NCBI GenBank assembly: GCA_030446485.1
Contig: JAUJNF010000001.1
Coordinates: forward strand, 62,001 to 126,000
Length of the DNA: 64,000 nt
From: Thermoleophilaceae bacterium
GTDB lineage: Bacteria > Actinomycetota > Thermoleophilia > Solirubrobacterales > Thermoleophilaceae
Direction of reading: 5' to 3'
Under the pieces are notes generated by a model, which was not told where the DNA came from, made no database searches, and saw nothing but the letters and a program-made list of their open reading frames with translations. The position numbers were made by a program, and so were the translations under genes. Shown one piece after another: positions 47,701 through 55,178 of this stretch (its first letter is position 1; the number at the start of each line of letters is the position of its first letter).

Positions 47701-48744
47701 CTACGACAGCTTCGACTTGAGCTCGTCGATGGCCTCGACGGGCGTGGGATCCGTGCCGTGCAGGATCGCGAGGTAGACGGACACCAGGTCGCCGAGGAAC
47801 ACCAGCGACATCACGCGCTCCACGGGACTCTCGCCGTGGCTCTCGACACGCTCGACGTCCTGCGCGCCCGAGGCGGCGGCCTCGGCCGTGGGGCCGATCC
47901 GCCGGCGGATGCGCGGGTCCTGATCGCGATCCTCCAGGAAGACCGCCGACAGCGGCCCCAGGTCGTGGGCGGCCGCCCAGCCGCAGATGTCGTTGTGGTC
48001 GGCCTCGGGAAGCGTGAGCGCGTAGGCCGGCCACTTGGCGTTCTCGTTCATCTGGGTCTTCCACCGCGAGGCGACGGCGACCGTCGGCCCCGCGCCGTAC
48101 ACGATGGGCACGCTCCCGCGCAGGAAGCCGGCCAAGGACTTCGCGGTCGAGCCGGCCGGCGAGTCCGGGCCCCACTCCGCGGCCAGCGTCTTCAACAGCT
48201 CTCCCCCTGCCTCGATCTCGTCGCGCAGCGGCGGCATGACGCCCGCCCGAGCGGCGCACTCGAGCGCGGCAACGGTCATGTAGGCGACGGCGGCGCGCGG
48301 CTGCAGCCCGGCCGGCACTCCGATCACCGGCACGCCGTCCTCGCGGGCCATCGCCGCCAGCTCGCCGCCGGTCGTGAGGACCACACGGCGAGCCCCGCGC
48401 TCGCCGGCCACCCGGTAGGCCGACACCGTCTCCTCGGTGGTTCCCGAGTAGCTGGCGCACAGCACGAGCTCGTCCGGGCCGACCCACGGCGGCGGCGTGT
48501 AGTCGCGGACGGTGGTTATCGGGCGGGCGGCCCTCGCCCCGATGGCCGCCGCGGCCAGGTCGCCGCCCACCGCCGAGCCCCCCATGCCGCAGACCACGAG
48601 CCCGGCAGGCGCGTCGAGCGCGCTCAGGCTCGCCGACTCGACTCGCCACAGCGCGTCAGCCACCTGGTTGCCCTGATCGAGGACGTCACCCAGCATGCCC
48701 TGGGGGTCGAGCTCCGCGATCGCGTGCGCGGAGAGCTCGGTCAC
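47701..48744 (-). CDS. Bifunctional phosphoglucose/phosphomannose isomerase
   Basis: 347 aa from GTG 48744. The N-terminal SIS domain has VVCGMGGSAVGGDLAAA and CASYSGTTEETV, and a second SIS half contains LRGSVPIVYGAG and QMNENAKWPAY. LPEADHNDICGW carries the Glu-His pair typical of the PGI/PMI family found in archaea and actinobacteria. It links fructose-6-phosphate to mannose-6-phosphate and glucose-6-phosphate. It overlaps the upstream nucleotidyltransferase stop as GTGA, so the pair supplies activated mannose or glucose for the polysaccharide genes. Confidence 0.9.
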   Translation of the reverse strand: MTELSAHAIAELDPQGMLGDVLDQGNQVADALWRVESASLSALDAPAGLVVCGMGGSAVGGDLAAAAIGARAARPITTVRDYTPPPWVGPDELVLCASYSGTTEETVSAYRVAGERGARRVVLTTGGELAAMAREDGVPVIGVPAGLQPRAAVAYMTVAALECAARAGVMPPLRDEIEAGGELLKTLAAEWGPDSPAGSTAKSLAGFLRGSVPIVYGAGPTVAVASRWKTQMNENAKWPAYALTLPEADHNDICGWAAAHDLGPLSAVFLEDRDQDPRIRRRIGPTAEAAASGAQDVERVESHGESPVERVMSLVFLGDLVSVYLAILHGTDPTPVEAIDELKSKLS

Positions 48745-49799
48745 GCGACCCTCTCTCCGGCCTCGACGTGCGCGTCCGGCGGCACGCGGGCGCCGGGCTC
48801 GACGCGAGCGCCCCGGGCAACGGTCGCACGCGCTCCCACCACGGCCCCGGCGGCCACCGACGCGCCTTCCTCCACGATCGCCTCCTCCGCGAGGATGGCG
48901 CGCTCGATCGACACACCGGCCCCGACGGTCACGCGGTCGTGCACGGCCGAGCGCTCGACCCTCGCGCCCTCGCGGGCCGTGCAGTCGCGGCCGACCACGG
49001 TGAGCGGCCCGATCTTCGCTCCCGCCACCTGGCTGCCCTCCCCGACGAGGGACTCGCTGGGATCCCGGGCCGGCAGGTCGCTCTCGACGCGGCCGGACAG
49101 AAGGTCGTAGGTGCCCTCGAGGTAGCGCTCCGGAGTCCCGATGTCGATCCAGTACCCCTCGGCCGGATAGCCGAACATTCGCGTGGATCCCGGCTCGGCG
49201 ATGAGCCCGGGGAACACCTCGCGCTCGAACGACACCGCCCGCCCCGCGGGGATGCGGTCCACCAGCTCAGGCTCGATGACGTAGGCGCCGGCGTTGATGC
49301 GGTTGGTCGGCGCAGGACCCGGAGACTTCTCGAGGAAGGCCTTGACGCTCCCATCGGCCGCCGTGGGCACGACGCCGTAGCTCGAAGTGTCCTCGACCGA
49401 GATCAGGGCCAGCGTGGCCAGGGCGTCGCGGTCGCCATGGAGGTTCAGCTGCGCGGTCAGGTCCATGTCGGTCAGCACGTCGCCGTTCAGCACGAACAGG
49501 CGGTCCTGGAGCACCCCCTCGTCGGCGGCCAGGCGGAGCGGCCCCGCCGTGCCCAGCGGCTCCTCCTCGTTCACGTACCGGAGCCGCATGCTGCCGTAGT
49601 GGTCTCCGAGCACCCGCTCGACCCCGTCGGCCAGGAAGCCGCACGAGAGGATCACGTCGTCCACGCCGTGCCGGCCGAGCCAGTCGAGCATGAAGGTCAA
49701 GAACGGCCGCCCGGCAAGCGGCATGACCGGCTTGGGGACGGTGAGGGTGAGGGGCCTCAGGCGGGTGCCCTCTCCGCCGGCCAGGATCAGGGCCTGCAC
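48741..49799 (-). CDS. Sugar-phosphate nucleotidyltransferase (GDP-mannose pyrophosphorylase-like)
   Basis: 352 aa from GTG 49799. MQALILAGGEGTRLRPLT, LSCGFLADGVERVLGD, EPLGTAGPLRLAAD, VLNGDVLTDMDLTAQ and GYWIDIGTPERYLEGT define the catalytic domain. The C-terminal 110 residues are a hexapeptide beta-helix. Close relatives are annotated mannose-1-phosphate guanylyltransferase, though glucose-1-phosphate cannot be excluded. The operon is ugd, this gene, then the PGI/PMI isomerase: the ugd stop is 8 nt upstream and the next gene overlaps by 4 nt. Confidence 0.88.
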   Translation of the reverse strand: MQALILAGGEGTRLRPLTLTVPKPVMPLAGRPFLTFMLDWLGRHGVDDVILSCGFLADGVERVLGDHYGSMRLRYVNEEEPLGTAGPLRLAADEGVLQDRLFVLNGDVLTDMDLTAQLNLHGDRDALATLALISVEDTSSYGVVPTAADGSVKAFLEKSPGPAPTNRINAGAYVIEPELVDRIPAGRAVSFEREVFPGLIAEPGSTRMFGYPAEGYWIDIGTPERYLEGTYDLLSGRVESDLPARDPSESLVGEGSQVAGAKIGPLTVVGRDCTAREGARVERSAVHDRVTVGAGVSIERAILAEEAIVEEGASVAAGAVVGARATVARGARVEPGARVPPDAHVEAGERVA

Positions 49800-49807
49800 T
49801 GGTCCAA

Positions 49808-51130
49808 CTAGCGCTGCGGGAAGAGGCCGGAACGCGGGCTCGGGCCGTCGGCCGCCCGGCCGACCCCCTCGTACGCGTAGCCCGCGGCACTGAGCGCCTC
49901 TCCGTCGAGGAAGTTGCGGCCGTCTACCACCAGCGGATGGGCCATTCGTCGCTTGCCCTCCCCTGCCCAGTCGAGCTCGCGGAACTCCGGCCACTCGGTG
50001 ACGAGCACCGCGCCGTCCGCTCCGTCCAAGGCCTCGAGGCTGGAGTCGCACACGTGCGCCCCGGGCAGCAGCTCCTCAGCCTTCCGGCCGGCGACCGGGT
50101 CGTAGACCCGCACCTGCGCCCCCTCGCCCTGCAGCCGCGCGGCCAGCACCAGGCTCGTGGCCTCGCGCACGTCGTCGGTCTCGGGCTTGAAGGCCAGCCC
50201 CAGCAGCGCGATCTCCTTGCCCACGAGGGAGCCGAGGTGCTTCTGGAGCTTGCTGATCGTGCGGCGCTTCTGGAGCTCGTTCACCTCGATTACCGCGGTC
50301 AGCAATTGGAAGTGGTAGCCACTATTTCCTGCCAATTGCTTAAGTGCACTTACATCTTTCGGGAAACAACTTCCGCCATAGCCAATGCCCGCCTGCAGGA
50401 ACTTCGGGCCAATGCGCGTGTCGAGTCCCATGCCCCGCGCCACCTCGGTCACGTCGGCGCCGAGCTCCTCCGACACGTTGGCGATCTCGTTGATGAACGA
50501 GATCTTGGTGGCGAGGAAGGCGTTCGAGGCCAGCTTGATCATCTCCGCGCTGGCCACGTCGGTGCGCACGATCGGCGCCGCGAGCGGCTCGTACAGCGCG
50601 GCCACCCGGTCGGCGAAGGCGGTCGACCTCTCGCCGGCGCCCACCACGACGCGGTCGGGGTGCATGAAGTCGGCGACCGCCGTGCCCTCCTTCAGGAACT
50701 CGGGGTTCGACACGTAGCCGAGCTCCGGATGCCGGCGCGCGATCGAGCGCCCGGTGCCCACCGGCACTGTGCTCTTCATCACGAGGGCGTGGTCCGGTGT
50801 GTCCCCGAGCTCCGCGAGCACCCGCTCCACGCGCGACAGGTCGGCGTCGCCCGAGTAGGTGGGCGGGGTGTCCACGCAGCAGAAGAGCAGCTGCGCGCCG
50901 TCGCGGAGCTCGTCCATGTCGGTGGTGAACGTCAGGCGCTCGGCGTTGCGCGTGATCGTGTCGGCCAGTCCGGGCTCGTAGATCGGCACCTCGCCCCGCC
51001 GCAGCGACTCAACCTTCTCGGCGACGATGTCGCGGCACACCACGCGGTGGCCGAGCTCCGAGAAGCACGCGGCGGTGACGAGCCCGACCCAGCCGGCCCC
51101 GATGACCCCGATCGGCTCGCGTTCGCCCAC
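49808..51130 (-). CDS. ugd: UDP-glucose 6-dehydrogenase
   Basis: 440 aa. The NAD site IGVIGAGWVGLVTAACFSEL, CVDTPPTYSGDADLS, MKSTVPVGTG, SNPEFLKEGTAVADFMHPDR and the catalytic loop GIGYGGSCFPKDVSAL with its Cys are intact. LLGLAFKPETDDVREA follows in the C-terminal domain. It oxidises UDP-glucose to UDP-glucuronate for envelope polysaccharide. The 98 bp encoding the catalytic loop and the following helix (about 50289-50386) drop to about 46% GC and use codons such as AGT, AAA, GTA and CTT, foreign to the rest of the gene. Confidence 0.95.
   Translation of the reverse strand: MGEREPIGVIGAGWVGLVTAACFSELGHRVVCRDIVAEKVESLRRGEVPIYEPGLADTITRNAERLTFTTDMDELRDGAQLLFCCVDTPPTYSGDADLSRVERVLAELGDTPDHALVMKSTVPVGTGRSIARRHPELGYVSNPEFLKEGTAVADFMHPDRVVVGAGERSTAFADRVAALYEPLAAPIVRTDVASAEMIKLASNAFLATKISFINEIANVSEELGADVTEVARGMGLDTRIGPKFLQAGIGYGGSCFPKDVSALKQLAGNSGYHFQLLTAVIEVNELQKRRTISKLQKHLGSLVGKEIALLGLAFKPETDDVREATSLVLAARLQGEGAQVRVYDPVAGRKAEELLPGAHVCDSSLEALDGADGAVLVTEWPEFRELDWAGEGKRRMAHPLVVDGRNFLDGEALSAAGYAYEGVGRAADGPSPRSGLFPQR
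50301..50352. repeat. Nested inverted repeats in the low-GC patch of ugd
   Basis: AGCAATTGG (50301-50309) pairs with CCAATTGCT (50332-50340). Inside lies GTGG-TAG-CCAC (50312-50322). Directly adjacent is the perfect palindrome TAAGTGCACTTA (50341-50352). All are within an open reading frame. Confidence 0.8.
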
Positions 51131-51135
51131 GAGGG

Positions 51136-52665
51136 TCAGCCGCCCACGCGCGTGCCGCGCAGGATGCGCGTGGACTGCGCGATCGCCATCATCTGCTTCG
51201 CGCTCAAAGTCTGGAGCAGCGTGTTGGAGATCCAGTACCTCGCCCCGCCGGTGCGCCAGGCGACGATCCGCAGCCGGTCCCCGTCGTAGTGCAGCTCGAA
51301 CTCCCGGCCGCCGACTCGCTTCGTCTCGGTCGGGTCCTTGAGTATCGGCGGGTCCTGCCAGGTGGTTCCCTGCAGGCCGTAGTACTCGCCCACCTGTCCG
51401 CGGGCGATCACCATGCGGTAGCCCGGGTAACGCTCGGCGCCCCCGCCCTGGATGAGGTACACGCGCGGGTCCCCGCCGAACAGGGCGCCCTTGGTGCGCA
51501 GCGTGGGGTAGTAGACCGGGAAGCCCGCGCGCTTGGCCTTGCGGGCTTGGGCCTGGCCCTCGACGGTCGTGTCCTCGAGGTCCGGCTGGCTGATCGGCGC
51601 GGGCGCGCGCTTCCGCGGCTTCGGCCTCGCTCCCGCCGATTTCCTGCCCGGCGCCCCGCGCGGCCCCTTCGTCTCCGCGACCCCGAGGAACTCCTGCGCC
51701 AGCTCACGCACCTTCGCGGAGCTGGCGGTGACGAACGAAGCTCCGATCTCTCCCTCGAAGTGCACCTCGCGCACGGGCTCGTCGTCAAGGGCCAGGGTGA
51801 GCTTTGCAAGGCGCAGCAGCTCCTTGCGCGTCTGGATGTCGGAACGCGTGTGCCGTCCGAAGATCTCGATCAGCTTCTTGCGGTCGGACAGGAGGTCGCT
51901 CACACTGACCTGGTCGCGCGCCGACCGTAGGAACTCCTGCTGCCGGGCGGAGCGGACGAGGTCGTTGTCCTCGTGGCGGAAGCGCACGTAGTTGAGCGCG
52001 GGCCGGCCACACATCTTCTGGTAGCCCTGCTTGACGTTGATCTCGGCGTACTGGTCGAGCCCGGAGTTGTCGTTGTAGTAGCGGCGGTCGACGTCCATGT
52101 ACACGCAGCCGATCTCGTAGTTGTCGTTGTAGTAGCGGCGGTCGACGTCCATGTACACGCAGCCGATCTCGTTCACCGCCTCGCGGAAGCCGCCGAAGTC
52201 GACGTTGATCACGTGGTTGATCTTCAGGCCGGTGAGTTGTTTGACGGTCTGAAGGGTCAGCTTCGGGCCACCATAGGCGTAGGCGGCGTTCAGCTTGTCG
52301 GTGCCGAAGCCGGGGATGGCCACCTTGAGGTCACGCGGGAGGGACATAAGCGCCGCGCCCCTGTCGGGATCGAGGCGCACGAGCATCACGGTGTCCGAGC
52401 GCGGCTTCTCCGCGAGCGAGGTGCCCGGGTCCTCCGGGCGCTTGTCGGAGCCAATCAGCATCACCGTTTGGGGCTTGCCGGCCTCGGCCTCGACGAGCTC
52501 GTTACCGAGGTCCAGGCCCCCGTTCTTCAGGGCGTCGACCAAGGCGTCGATCTCACGGAAGGCAGCCACCGAGGTGGCAGAGGCGGCGGCCACGATCACG
52601 AGCATCGTGCCGACCACCAGGCGCTTCCAGAAGCCGCGGCGTGAGTATTTGGGGTGGAGAAGCAC
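51136..52665 (-). CDS. LytR-CpsA-Psr (LCP) family wall-polymer ligase
   Basis: 509 aa from GTG 52665, 4 nt after the M20 gene stop. A cytoplasmic basic start, one helix (RLVVGTMLVIVAAASATSVA), then the LCP catalytic domain: VMLIGSDKRPE, RSDTVMLVRLDPDRGAALMSLPRD with the key Arg, KLNAAYAYGGP, GCVYMDVDRRYYND and RPALNYVRFRHEDNDLVRSARQQ. A Pro/Arg/Lys linker and a second extracellular domain of about 130 residues follow. LCP enzymes move lipid-linked glycopolymers onto peptidoglycan. The 18-residue stretch EIGCVYMDVDRRYYNDN plus one residue occurs twice in tandem; normal family members have it once. Confidence 0.9.
   Translation of the reverse strand: MLLHPKYSRRGFWKRLVVGTMLVIVAAASATSVAAFREIDALVDALKNGGLDLGNELVEAEAGKPQTVMLIGSDKRPEDPGTSLAEKPRSDTVMLVRLDPDRGAALMSLPRDLKVAIPGFGTDKLNAAYAYGGPKLTLQTVKQLTGLKINHVINVDFGGFREAVNEIGCVYMDVDRRYYNDNYEIGCVYMDVDRRYYNDNSGLDQYAEINVKQGYQKMCGRPALNYVRFRHEDNDLVRSARQQEFLRSARDQVSVSDLLSDRKKLIEIFGRHTRSDIQTRKELLRLAKLTLALDDEPVREVHFEGEIGASFVTASSAKVRELAQEFLGVAETKGPRGAPGRKSAGARPKPRKRAPAPISQPDLEDTTVEGQAQARKAKRAGFPVYYPTLRTKGALFGGDPRVYLIQGGGAERYPGYRMVIARGQVGEYYGLQGTTWQDPPILKDPTETKRVGGREFELHYDGDRLRIVAWRTGGARYWISNTLLQTLSAKQMMAIAQSTRILRGTRVGG
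52066..52170. repeat. Perfect tandem duplication, 54-bp period, inside the LCP gene
   Basis: 51 identical bases at 52066-52116 and 52120-52170, separated by GTA. It keeps the frame and duplicates 18 residues in the LCP domain. Confidence 0.95.
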
Positions 52666-52669
52666 AGGG

Positions 52670-53770
52670 TCAGGCCGCGCGTAGCCGGCCCGAGGCGAGG
52701 GCCCCGGGCACGAGCTCCACGAATCGGACCAGGGCGGCACGGTAGCGCTCGAGGGAGCGGATGGACACCCACTCGTCCGGCCCGTGGTGCCCACCTCCGG
52801 TGGGCCCGAACTCCACGGCCGGTACGCCGGCGTCGAGGAAGCTCACCACGTCCGATGCCCCGTGCCGTCCGACCGAGATTCGCTCGGTGGACCGGCCGTC
52901 GGCAACGGCCTCGGCCAGCGCGCGCACGAAGGGGTTCTCGCGGTCGACGATGGCCGGGATGCGGTGGAAGAGCACCGACACCTCGGAGTCGGGGAGCGCG
53001 CGGACCTCAGACAGGATGGCCTCCGGGTCCTGACCGGGGAGGTAGCGAACGTCCACGTCGATCACGCAGCGGTCGGGCACCTTGTTGAGGGCATCGCCGC
53101 CCAGGATGCGGCCGAGGTTGATCGAGGGGCGGTCGAAGAGATCGGACGACTCCCGGGCGAACGGCAGCGACTCGATGCGACGGAACACGTCGAGGGCCTT
53201 CAGCACCGCGTTGTCCCCGAGCCACGGCGTGGAGCCGTGAGCCGCCGTGCCGCTGACGTCGACGCGCATGGCCAGCACGCCCTTGGCCTGTACGCCGATG
53301 TGCAGGTCGGTCGGCTCTCCTGTGATGGCGAAGTCACCCCGGTATCCCTCTTCGACGAGGTAGTCCGAACCCTTCTTGGTGTCCTCGTCGGTCTCCTCGT
53401 CGGCGACGCACACGAGGTGCACGCGCACGGCGCGCTGGTCCGCTAGGTCGCGCGCGGCGCACATCATCGCCGCGAGGCCGCCCTTCATGTCGTAGGCGCC
53501 GCGCCCGATCAGGCGATCGCCGTCGATCCGGGGGACGAACTGCTCGGGGCGGGCGGGCACCACGTCGAGGTGCCCGTGCAGTACCACCGTGGGACCGCGC
53601 TCGGCTCCGACGGTGGCGGCCAGAACCGGGCGGCCGTTGTGGAGCGCGTCCACGACGCCGACGTCGCGCGCCTCGAGCCAGCCCTTGACGAATCCCGCCG
53701 CGCTGCGGATGCCCTCAGCGGTGCAGGTGTCGTAGGTGATCAGGCGCTCGGTGAGTACCCGTTCGTCCAC
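52670..53770 (-). CDS. M20 family metallopeptidase (DapE/ArgE-like)
   Basis: 366 aa. Di-zinc amidohydrolase motifs are present: VVLHGHLDVVPA, GRGAYDMKGGLAAMM, CVADEETDED, FAITGEPTDLHIGVQAKG, VSGTAAHGSTPWLGDNA for the dimerisation domain, and FGPTGGGHHGPDEWVS with the last ligand. These fit succinyl-diaminopimelate desuccinylase or acetylornithine deacetylase; the residues seen do not settle the substrate. There is no signal peptide. It is followed after 4 nt by the LCP gene, and if it is DapE both serve wall synthesis. Confidence 0.88.
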   Translation of the reverse strand: MDERVLTERLITYDTCTAEGIRSAAGFVKGWLEARDVGVVDALHNGRPVLAATVGAERGPTVVLHGHLDVVPARPEQFVPRIDGDRLIGRGAYDMKGGLAAMMCAARDLADQRAVRVHLVCVADEETDEDTKKGSDYLVEEGYRGDFAITGEPTDLHIGVQAKGVLAMRVDVSGTAAHGSTPWLGDNAVLKALDVFRRIESLPFARESSDLFDRPSINLGRILGGDALNKVPDRCVIDVDVRYLPGQDPEAILSEVRALPDSEVSVLFHRIPAIVDRENPFVRALAEAVADGRSTERISVGRHGASDVVSFLDAGVPAVEFGPTGGGHHGPDEWVSIRSLERYRAALVRFVELVPGALASGRLRAA

Positions 53771-53843
53771 CGGGCGAGGGTAGCGGCGAGACTGGCGGGC
53801 TCCGCTGGCGGCCGGGTGCCGCGAGAGCCGTGCCTTAACGGCC

Positions 53844-53874
53844 GCGGCCCGGGAGCGAGGCGCCCCCGGGCCGC
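53844..53874 (-). terminator. Possible terminator after the secreted 365-aa protein
   Basis: 10-bp perfect stem GCGGCCCGGG/CCCGGGCCGC with an 11-nt loop, about 40 nt after the stop at 53913. No U tract follows on the minus strand, so this may be a stability hairpin instead. Confidence 0.4.
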
Positions 53875-53912
53875 ACGCAGTATTTGGACGGCGCCCCCGC
53901 CGCCCGAGCCCC

Positions 53913-55010
53913 TTACTTGACGGCGGCCTGCGCGTCGACCGTCCCGAGCGGCGTACCCGGAGGAATGTTGCAGCCGAACTGTGCGCTCAGGGTATTAGCC
54001 GCGAGCGGGTCGAACCGGATGACAACTCCGCTCAGGGATACCGTCCCGCCCTCGGGATCGAGGTTCTTGGTGATGGTTCCTCCATCAAGCGTCGCGATGG
54101 CGAGGCCGGTGAGGTTTATATCCGGAACGTCGGCTGTGAGCTTGCGCTCATTCGCCTTGAAATCGAAGGTGAAGTTCACCACTGACTGCTTCTTTTCGCC
54201 CTTCGAAAGCTGCACTCCACCGTTGCTGCCGACCGTCCCCAGCAGTGTGCGGGCGTTCAGGTTGCCGCCTGCGATGGGAAGACGCAGTCTCCCTCGAGGC
54301 GCGTCGTCAGTGGGTCCCGTCGCCTCGCCGGGTGCGATGACCGTCTGGGTTACACCGCAGGCCTGCAGCTGATCGATGTACTCGGGCGAGAAGCGCGTGG
54401 TGGCGTTTCCTGTGCCGAGAACCTCGAGCCGGCGGTCGCTCCTGAAGGAGACCGTGCCAACGGGCTGGTTCTTCTTGAACGCCTTGTTGCCCTTGAGTTT
54501 GAGCGCGTTGTTGAGCGCCCTAACGGCCGGGGGCGTGAGCTTGGCCGGCAGGTTGGTGCCGGTCAGCTGGGAGAATTCCGCGTTGGCGCCGGTCTTGCCG
54601 GCCGCAGCCTCGGCCAGAAGGGCTAGGCCCTTGCTGTTGACCCCGCCGGTCAGGGCGCCACGCGTGCCGCTCAACGTATGCCTGATAGAGGTCAGTGTCA
54701 GGCGCTTGGTGCCGGCGCTGAAGCGCAGCGAGCTCCCGCTGTGGGCAAAGAACCCGACCGAGTTGCTCTGCAGCGTGGCGGTGCCGTCGCTGATCTTGAA
54801 GGTGAGGGTGTTCTTTGCGGCGATGTTGTTCACCGCGAGCTTGACATTCGACTTCTTCAAGAACCTCTTGAAGGCCGGGCTCAGCTTGACGGTCGTGGTG
54901 CCTTCGGCGAAGCTGGCGGCGCTGGCCAGCGGTGCTGACAGCAGCAGCGCGAACATGCTGACGGCCAGTACCAAGGCGCCTCGCCGTCGAAGATTCTGAG
55001 TGGGGGGCAA
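53913..55010 (-). CDS. Secreted protein of unknown function
   Basis: 365 aa from TTG 55010, chosen for the AGGAGGAG ribosome-binding site 6 nt upstream. The signal peptide is RRRGALVLAVSMFALLLSAP then LASA/ASFAEG. The mature chain has two related halves rich in Thr, Gly and Asn: GTTTVKLSPAFKRFLKKSNV near the start and PRGRLRLPIAGGNLNARTLLG later, each followed by beta-rich sequence. This resembles HtaA-like repeats of actinobacterial surface proteins, but weakly. It has no LPxTG signal or membrane anchor at the end. GC content is a little lower than in the neighbours. Confidence 0.72.
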   Translation of the reverse strand: MPPTQNLRRRGALVLAVSMFALLLSAPLASAASFAEGTTTVKLSPAFKRFLKKSNVKLAVNNIAAKNTLTFKISDGTATLQSNSVGFFAHSGSSLRFSAGTKRLTLTSIRHTLSGTRGALTGGVNSKGLALLAEAAAGKTGANAEFSQLTGTNLPAKLTPPAVRALNNALKLKGNKAFKKNQPVGTVSFRSDRRLEVLGTGNATTRFSPEYIDQLQACGVTQTVIAPGEATGPTDDAPRGRLRLPIAGGNLNARTLLGTVGSNGGVQLSKGEKKQSVVNFTFDFKANERKLTADVPDINLTGLAIATLDGGTITKNLDPEGGTVSLSGVVIRFDPLAANTLSAQFGCNIPPGTPLGTVDAQAAVK

Positions 55011-55178
55011 GTCGAACTCCTCCTGAGTCGTTGAACCGGATGCCGGTCTCGTTGGGCCTGCGGGATGAACGGTACCGCGTGTTAACACGCGCCGCGCAGA
55101 TTCGGAGCGGCTCCGCGCCGCCGCGCACCGCTATGGGAGTCCGCCGCGCCCGCGGGCCCGTTGTAGGGTGAGGCGCTC

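Noticed and set aside
50289-50386. Insertion of a mobile element in ugd
   Set aside because: The amino acid sequence is continuous and conserved through the patch, so nothing was inserted; only the codons differ.
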